From JAHEFT01 sp964443145 (GTDB taxonomy: Bacteria > Pseudomonadota > Gammaproteobacteria > Xanthomonadales > SZUA-36), in the NCBI GenBank assembly GCA_964443145.1, contig CAYUBS010000013.1, positions 1-39,994 on the forward strand: 39,994 nt of DNA, in the 5' to 3' direction. The notes under the pieces are model-generated. The model was not told where the DNA came from, did no database searches, and saw only the letters and a program-made list of their open reading frames with translations. Both the position numbers and the translations under genes were made by a program. Below are positions 35,905-39,994 of the stretch, piece after piece (position 1 is the stretch's first letter; each line of letters opens with the position of its first letter).

Positions 35905-36712
35905 ATCTTCCCGGAACCTGGAACAACTGACGGTCTTCCAGTCTAAGCGCCGTGAGTCGACCGCCCCAAACACAACCCGAGTCCAGGTTGGCGTAGCGTT
36001 TTCGGATGCGCAGGCCCAGCGCAGCCCAGTGTCCAAAGACAATCGTGATGTTCCGTGTTTTGCGGTGCTTGTGTTTGAACCAGGGTATGTAACCCTTGGG
36101 TTGGCTGCCGGGTGGGCCGCTGGCGCTGGACAGAATCTTGCCGTTTGCGTCGCAGAATCGAAGCCGGGTCAGGATGTTACTGGTCAGGCGGCGGCGCCTC
36201 CAGCCAGTGCGGTCATCGCGCCAGCGTCTGATCAGGTTTTTGTTCATCCTGGCGAAGAATTTACCCGACTTTTTCGAGCGTAACACCTGCTCCACTTCAT
36301 CAGCACAGGCCAGTGTCTGCTTGAGGGTCCACTGGGGAATGACACCCGCATGCAGCATTAATACCTGGTGTTTCTTCGACCAGCGAGCCAGGGGTTGTCG
36401 CTGCAGCCAGTCCATCAGGTGTTGACGATCATGGGCGTGCAGGATTACGTCCATTTCACGGTTGGAACAGCCTCCATCCGGAAATCTCCAGTGCTCACGC
36501 AACAGGTAGAGATCGTGGTTTCCGAGCGTCATCTTGAAACGTTTGCCAAGGCTTTCCAGCAATCGCAATGTTTCCAGCGACTGGCCGCCGCGGTTGACTA
36601 AATCCCCCGGGCACCACAGTTGATCGGCTGCCGGGTCGAAATTTACTTTTTCCAGTAAACGCTGCAGCGGATCGTAGCAGCCCTGGATATCGCCGACGAC
36701 ATAGGTTGCCAT
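35882..36712 (-). CDS. apaH: Bis(5'-nucleosyl)-tetraphosphatase, symmetrical
   Basis: 276 residues. Metallophosphatase motifs: VVGDIQGCYDPLQRLL, WCPGDLVNRGGQS, MTLGNHDLYLL, VLMLHAGVIPQWTL, VFGHWAALGL. Splits Ap4A to two ADP. It begins directly after the rsmA stop with no spacer. The C-terminal half is unusually rich in Arg/Lys (RWRDDRTGWRRRRLTSN). The apaG gene that stands between rsmA and apaH in many Gammaproteobacteria is missing. Confidence 0.95.
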   Translation of the reverse strand: MATYVVGDIQGCYDPLQRLLEKVNFDPAADQLWCPGDLVNRGGQSLETLRLLESLGKRFKMTLGNHDLYLLREHWRFPDGGCSNREMDVILHAHDRQHLMDWLQRQPLARWSKKHQVLMLHAGVIPQWTLKQTLACADEVEQVLRSKKSGKFFARMNKNLIRRWRDDRTGWRRRRLTSNILTRLRFCDANGKILSSASGPPGSQPKGYIPWFKHKHRKTRNITIVFGHWAALGLRIRKRYANLDSGCVWGGRLTALRLEDRQLFQVPGRFNKNPFS

Positions 36713-37495
36713 TCAGGATTGCCCTTCCAGCTGTTTCGCAAGGGCAGCGAACTGGGCCAGGCCGAGAGTCTCCGGGCGCACCCCCGGGTCGATTCCGGCA
36801 GATTCGATCGCCTGTGTGTCCAGCAACCCTCTCAGGCAGTTACGCAAGGTTTTTCGCCTCATCGAAAAAGCCTGACTAACCAGGCGTTCAAATTCTGCCA
36901 TGTTATCTATTTCAACCGGTGGTTTTGCGTGTGGCACCAGTTTCACGAACTGGGACTGGACTTTCGGGGCTGGAGAAAAAGATTCCGGTGGCACGTTAAA
37001 CAACGGGATCACTGCGCAATGGTACTGACACATGACAGATAACCTGCCCCAGGCCTTGCTGCCGGGGTCGGCTGCCATCCGCTTGACCACTTCGTGTTGC
37101 AGCATGAAGTGCATATCGATAATCAATTCGCTCCACTGCAGTACATGAAACAGCAAAGGAGTGGAGATGTTATACGGGAGGTTACCCACCAGCCTGAAAC
37201 GCCGACCATCGCATAGCTCCGAAAAATCGGTTCGCAGGGCATCGCCGTTGTGTACGTGGGCCTTGTCATTACCACCGAACCAGGCTTGCAGGCGTCCGGC
37301 CAGATCACGGTCGATTTCCAGCAAGTGCAACTCGGCTTCGGAGTGGGACAGTGGCTCGCTGAGAGCGGCCTGACCCGGCCCGATTTCTATCAGCAGTTCG
37401 CCGGCTGCCGGATTGATGGTATTGACGATCCGCTGGATCATCATCGGATCCTTCAGGAAATTCTGGCCGAAGCGTTTGCGTGCCTTGTGTGCCAT
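36713..37495 (-). CDS. rsmA: 16S rRNA dimethyladenosine transferase
   Basis: 260 residues, usual length. Motifs: KRFGQNFLKDPMMIQRIV, LIEIGPGQAALSEPLS (SAM site), the catalytic VGNLPYNISTPLLFHVL, and FSMRRKTLRNCLRGLL near the C-terminus. Dimethylates two adenosines near the 3' end of 16S rRNA. Starts six bases after the pdxA stop. Confidence 0.97.
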   Translation of the reverse strand: MAHKARKRFGQNFLKDPMMIQRIVNTINPAAGELLIEIGPGQAALSEPLSHSEAELHLLEIDRDLAGRLQAWFGGNDKAHVHNGDALRTDFSELCDGRRFRLVGNLPYNISTPLLFHVLQWSELIIDMHFMLQHEVVKRMAADPGSKAWGRLSVMCQYHCAVIPLFNVPPESFSPAPKVQSQFVKLVPHAKPPVEIDNMAEFERLVSQAFSMRRKTLRNCLRGLLDTQAIESAGIDPGVRPETLGLAQFAALAKQLEGQS

Positions 37496-37501
37496 TTCGA
37501 G

Positions 37502-38482
37502 TCAGTTTCCTCCGGCCATCTGCTGAGCCACCTGGATCGCCTGGTGCAGGCTTCCGATATCGGCTTTTCCACTGCCGGCCAGATCGAGGGCCGTGCCATG
37601 GTCTACCGAGGTCCTGATGAAGGGTAACCCCAGCGTGATATTGACAGCCTTGCCGAAGCCCATGTGTTTGAGTACCGGCAGGCCCTGGTCGTGGTACATG
37701 GCGACCACCGCATCACAATTAGCGATATGCGGCGGGTTGAAAGCCGTATCGGCAGGCACCGGGCCATCCAGGCGTATGCCTTCTTCACGCAGACGATCCA
37801 GCAGTGGGGCTATGACGTCGTTTTCTTCGTGCCCCAGGTGTCCACCTTCACCGGCATGAGGGTTTAAGCCCAGAACCTGCAGGCGAGGATTAGTGATTCC
37901 GAATTGGGAGTGCAAAGCCTGCCACGTAATACGGATTACTTTCTCCAGTTTCGCAGCCGTAATTGCATCGGCTACTTCGCGTAAGGGGATGTGGGTTGTC
38001 ACCAGGGCGACCCTGAGCCCGGGCGCTGCCAGCATCATCACCACCTGCGGAACTCCGGCCAGCCCGGCCAGAAATTCAGTATGGCCGGTGAATGCAACGC
38101 CGGCGTCATTGATCACGCCTTTATGTACCGGCCCGGTAACCAGTGCGGCTGCGTGACCTCCCTGGACCAGCCCGACCGCTGCGCGCAGCGTTTCGAGGAC
38201 GTAGGGGGCGTTGCATGGATCGAGTGTGCCTGGCCTGGCCCGTGTGGCGAGTCTAACCGGCAAGCAGTTCAGTGAAGAACCTTCCAATTCCGCCCCGGGT
38301 TGCCATTCATGCACAGAAACACCAAGCCCCATGCGCTGGCTGGTTGTTTGCAGCAGATCCGGGTCGGCTACTGCCAGAATGCGACAGTCGGGGTGTTGGC
38401 GGTGATACTCAAGCAGAATCTCCGGACCGATTCCGGCGGGCTCGCCAGGGGTAACGGCCAACAAAGGAGTGTTTATGGTCAC
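37502..38482 (-). CDS. pdxA: 4-hydroxythreonine-4-phosphate dehydrogenase
   Basis: 326 residues from GTG 38482, which begins MTINTPLLAVTPGEPAGIGP as the family does; the longer reading to 38557 would overlap surA by 53 bases and adds unrelated residues. Motifs: TGPVHKGVINDAGVAFTGHT, LNPHAGEGGHLGHEE, MYHDQGLPVLKHMGFGK, VDHGTALDLAGSG, with the metal-binding His residues present. Pyridoxal phosphate biosynthesis, here in the usual surA-pdxA-rsmA order. No strong ribosome binding site is visible. Confidence 0.95.
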   Translation of the reverse strand: MTINTPLLAVTPGEPAGIGPEILLEYHRQHPDCRILAVADPDLLQTTSQRMGLGVSVHEWQPGAELEGSSLNCLPVRLATRARPGTLDPCNAPYVLETLRAAVGLVQGGHAAALVTGPVHKGVINDAGVAFTGHTEFLAGLAGVPQVVMMLAAPGLRVALVTTHIPLREVADAITAAKLEKVIRITWQALHSQFGITNPRLQVLGLNPHAGEGGHLGHEENDVIAPLLDRLREEGIRLDGPVPADTAFNPPHIANCDAVVAMYHDQGLPVLKHMGFGKAVNITLGLPFIRTSVDHGTALDLAGSGKADIGSLHQAIQVAQQMAGGN

Positions 38483-38504
38483 GGGATTTCGGTCAGTAAT
38501 TGCT

Positions 38505-39830
38505 TCAGCCTGAGCTTCTTCCGCTGCCGGGCAGGCGAATTTCCACGAATGCTTCATCCCGGAACTGTCTCAGAACCTCATCGATTTCCTGCTCAGCCTT
38601 GCGCCGCATGATTTTGTCCCGCGCCTCGGCCCGTATGGATTCCTCAGTGCGGTCAATTTCACGCGTGTCCAGCAGTTCAATAACGTGCCAGCCACCCATT
38701 GTCTGAAACGGCTCGCTGGTCTGTCCCGGATTCATCGCAACGAGAGTCTGGTAGACCCGCTCGCCGTATGCATCGGGGGGGAACCAGCCCATATCGCCAC
38801 CGATATTGGCGCTGGTCGTATCATCGGAGTATTCCTTGGCGAGTTCGCTAAAGTCTTCGCCGTCTTTCAGCTTGGTCTTGATATCGATGATGGCGTCCAT
38901 GGCCAGGCGAGGAGTCATCAACTCATCAACTTCGATCATAATGTGCCGCGCATTGTATTCCTTGACGACCACCTGTCGTTCCTCACGGTAGTCATTGACC
39001 TTGATGAGATGGAAACCGGCGGGGCTACGGATCGGTTGTGTAAATTGATCCGGCTGCAGATCACGCACGGCGTCGGCGAAAAAGGCCGGCACGCTGTTGA
39101 GATCCCTCCAGCCGACCAGGCCACCTTCCAGCGCTTCCTGGCCATCGGAATAACTGATGGCGGCGGATGCAAAATCCAGACCCTCAACCAGTCTTCGGTG
39201 GATGTCGTCAGCCTTGGCCTGGGCTTTCTGGATTTGCTCCGGGGTCGGACCATCCTGCAATCCAACCATGATGTGCGATACGTTGTACTCACCACCGGCC
39301 AGGTCCTCGGAGGCCAGCATGATGTCTACTTCGGTGTCGGTAATCGGATCCATGCTGTTCACGATGCGTTGACGCAGGCGTTCGGTCATCAGTTCCTCGC
39401 CAATGTTACGGCGAAATTCGGAAAAGTCCTCCCCGTCGGATTCGATGACCTGGCGCATCTGCTGAACGGTCATGCTGTTTTGCTGTGCCAGTGTGACCAG
39501 CGCCTGGTCGATATCGGCATCGCTGATGCGGATACCGGTTTGCATGGCGCGCTGAACCTGAAGTTCACGCACGATCAGGCGTTCCAGAACCTGGCCTTCC
39601 AGCAGGTTCATCGGGGGCATGGACTCGCCGCTTGCGCGAACCCGCTCTACGATGCCGGCTACCGCGAGATCGAGCTCACTGCGCAGGATGATATCTTCAT
39701 CCACCAGGGCCACGATCGAGTCGATCGATTGGTTGGTGGACATCTGCGCTGTCGATACGGCAGGGAACAGAACACTCGCTGCGAGGAACAGAACGGCAGT
39801 GGTCCGTGAACGGGATTGACGAATCATCAA
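38505..39830 (-). CDS. surA: Periplasmic chaperone / peptidyl-prolyl isomerase SurA
   Basis: 441 residues. Signal peptide (AVLFLAASVLFPAVSTAQ), N-terminal chaperone part starting SIDSIVALVDEDIILRSELD, then two parvulin domains: the first from EYNVSHIMVGLQDG, the second from EYNARHIMIEVDEL, and a C-terminal helix. Helps outer-membrane proteins such as LptD and the TonB-dependent receptor to fold. 74 bases after lptD, in the conserved lptD-surA-pdxA-rsmA order. Confidence 0.96.
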   Translation of the reverse strand: MMIRQSRSRTTAVLFLAASVLFPAVSTAQMSTNQSIDSIVALVDEDIILRSELDLAVAGIVERVRASGESMPPMNLLEGQVLERLIVRELQVQRAMQTGIRISDADIDQALVTLAQQNSMTVQQMRQVIESDGEDFSEFRRNIGEELMTERLRQRIVNSMDPITDTEVDIMLASEDLAGGEYNVSHIMVGLQDGPTPEQIQKAQAKADDIHRRLVEGLDFASAAISYSDGQEALEGGLVGWRDLNSVPAFFADAVRDLQPDQFTQPIRSPAGFHLIKVNDYREERQVVVKEYNARHIMIEVDELMTPRLAMDAIIDIKTKLKDGEDFSELAKEYSDDTTSANIGGDMGWFPPDAYGERVYQTLVAMNPGQTSEPFQTMGGWHVIELLDTREIDRTEESIRAEARDKIMRRKAEQEIDEVLRQFRDEAFVEIRLPGSGRSSG

Positions 39831-39904
39831 TGGATCTCCGAAAAACTCTTGGCTACCGGGTTTGACGCCGGCAAGCGGAAAAGTTCACATTCTACCTCAT
39901 ACGG

Positions 39905-39994
39905 TCAGTCGTCGAACAGGCTCTGGTTCTGCGTGCCCACGCTGGTGAGGCCTTTCAGATTGAGTTCAAAGTAGATTCCGTTACGGTAATCGCC
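39905..39994 (-). CDS. lptD: LptD, C-terminal end, cut by window edge
   Basis: The last 29 residues: DYRNGIYFELNLKGLTSVG, then an acidic end (SLFDD). The YRNGI-FELELKGL ending is typical for LptD, the outer-membrane LPS translocon, and its place upstream of surA confirms it. Confidence 0.85.
   Translation of the reverse strand, partial: GDYRNGIYFELNLKGLTSVGTQNQSLFDD

Noticed and set aside
38685..39809. Long 374-codon rightward ORF
   Set aside because: Fully antisense to surA, whose domains are clear; no family features. A shadow frame.

Overview
The window looks like a draft-genome contig from a gammaproteobacterium, probably an uncultivated marine lineage (the exact family cannot be fixed from sequence reading alone). 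The evidence is the lptD-surA-pdxA-rsmA-apaH block, lgt-thyA-folA next to it, a six-gene TonB operon of the type found in Vibrio and other marine Gammaproteobacteria, and moderate-to-high GC. Two 100-base N runs (15722-15821, 22848-22947) are scaffold gaps, each inside a gene.

Layout. (1) 1-6369: the start of an aldehyde dehydrogenase, a TPR-sulfotransferase, a degenerate lipopolysaccharide-kinase-like protein, an aspartyl/asparaginyl hydroxylase and a large TonB-dependent receptor with a clear promoter and terminator. (2) 6372-11449: a propeller-like protein divergent from a tightly overlapped polyamine operon: putrescine aminotransferase (spuC), agmatinase-type ureohydrolase (speB), gamma-glutamyl-GABA hydrolase (puuD, which seems to start at a non-ATG codon) and an unknown six-helix membrane protein. 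With the aldehyde dehydrogenase these could take agmatine or putrescine towards GABA. (3) 11485-22991: an unusual cluster that I do not recognise as a described system. It has a Ser/Thr kinase fused to an FGE-sulfatase-type domain, a trypsin-like/FHA membrane protein that has lost its triad, a MotA/TolQ/ExbB channel protein, a small FHA protein, an opposite-strand half-FHA protein, two vWA proteins whose single N-terminal membrane helix looks like the proton-channel helix of MotB, a Q/E-rich exported protein and a divergent TPR-CHAT protein.

(4) 23052-29093: a tandem universal stress protein, a bidirectional terminator, then the leftward operon DUF3450 - TtpC-like ExbB - ExbB - ExbD - TonB - TPR behind one good sigma-70 promoter. 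It could energise receptors such as the one at 3866. (5) 29239-33394: leftward SLC13/DASS permease, OPT-family transporter and a small membrane protein, all overlapping. (6) 33566-39994: rightward lgt-thyA-(48-codon small ORF)-folA meeting the leftward lptD-surA-pdxA-rsmA-apaH housekeeping block; apaG is absent from its usual place.

The main candidate for something new is region 3. It combines a proton-motive-force stator (MotA/ExbB-like plus two MotB-like vWA subunits) with phospho-threonine signalling (kinase plus FHA readers) and a CHAT protease-like protein. The parts suggest a membrane-spanning sensor or machine powered by ion flow and gated by phosphorylation. That function is inference.
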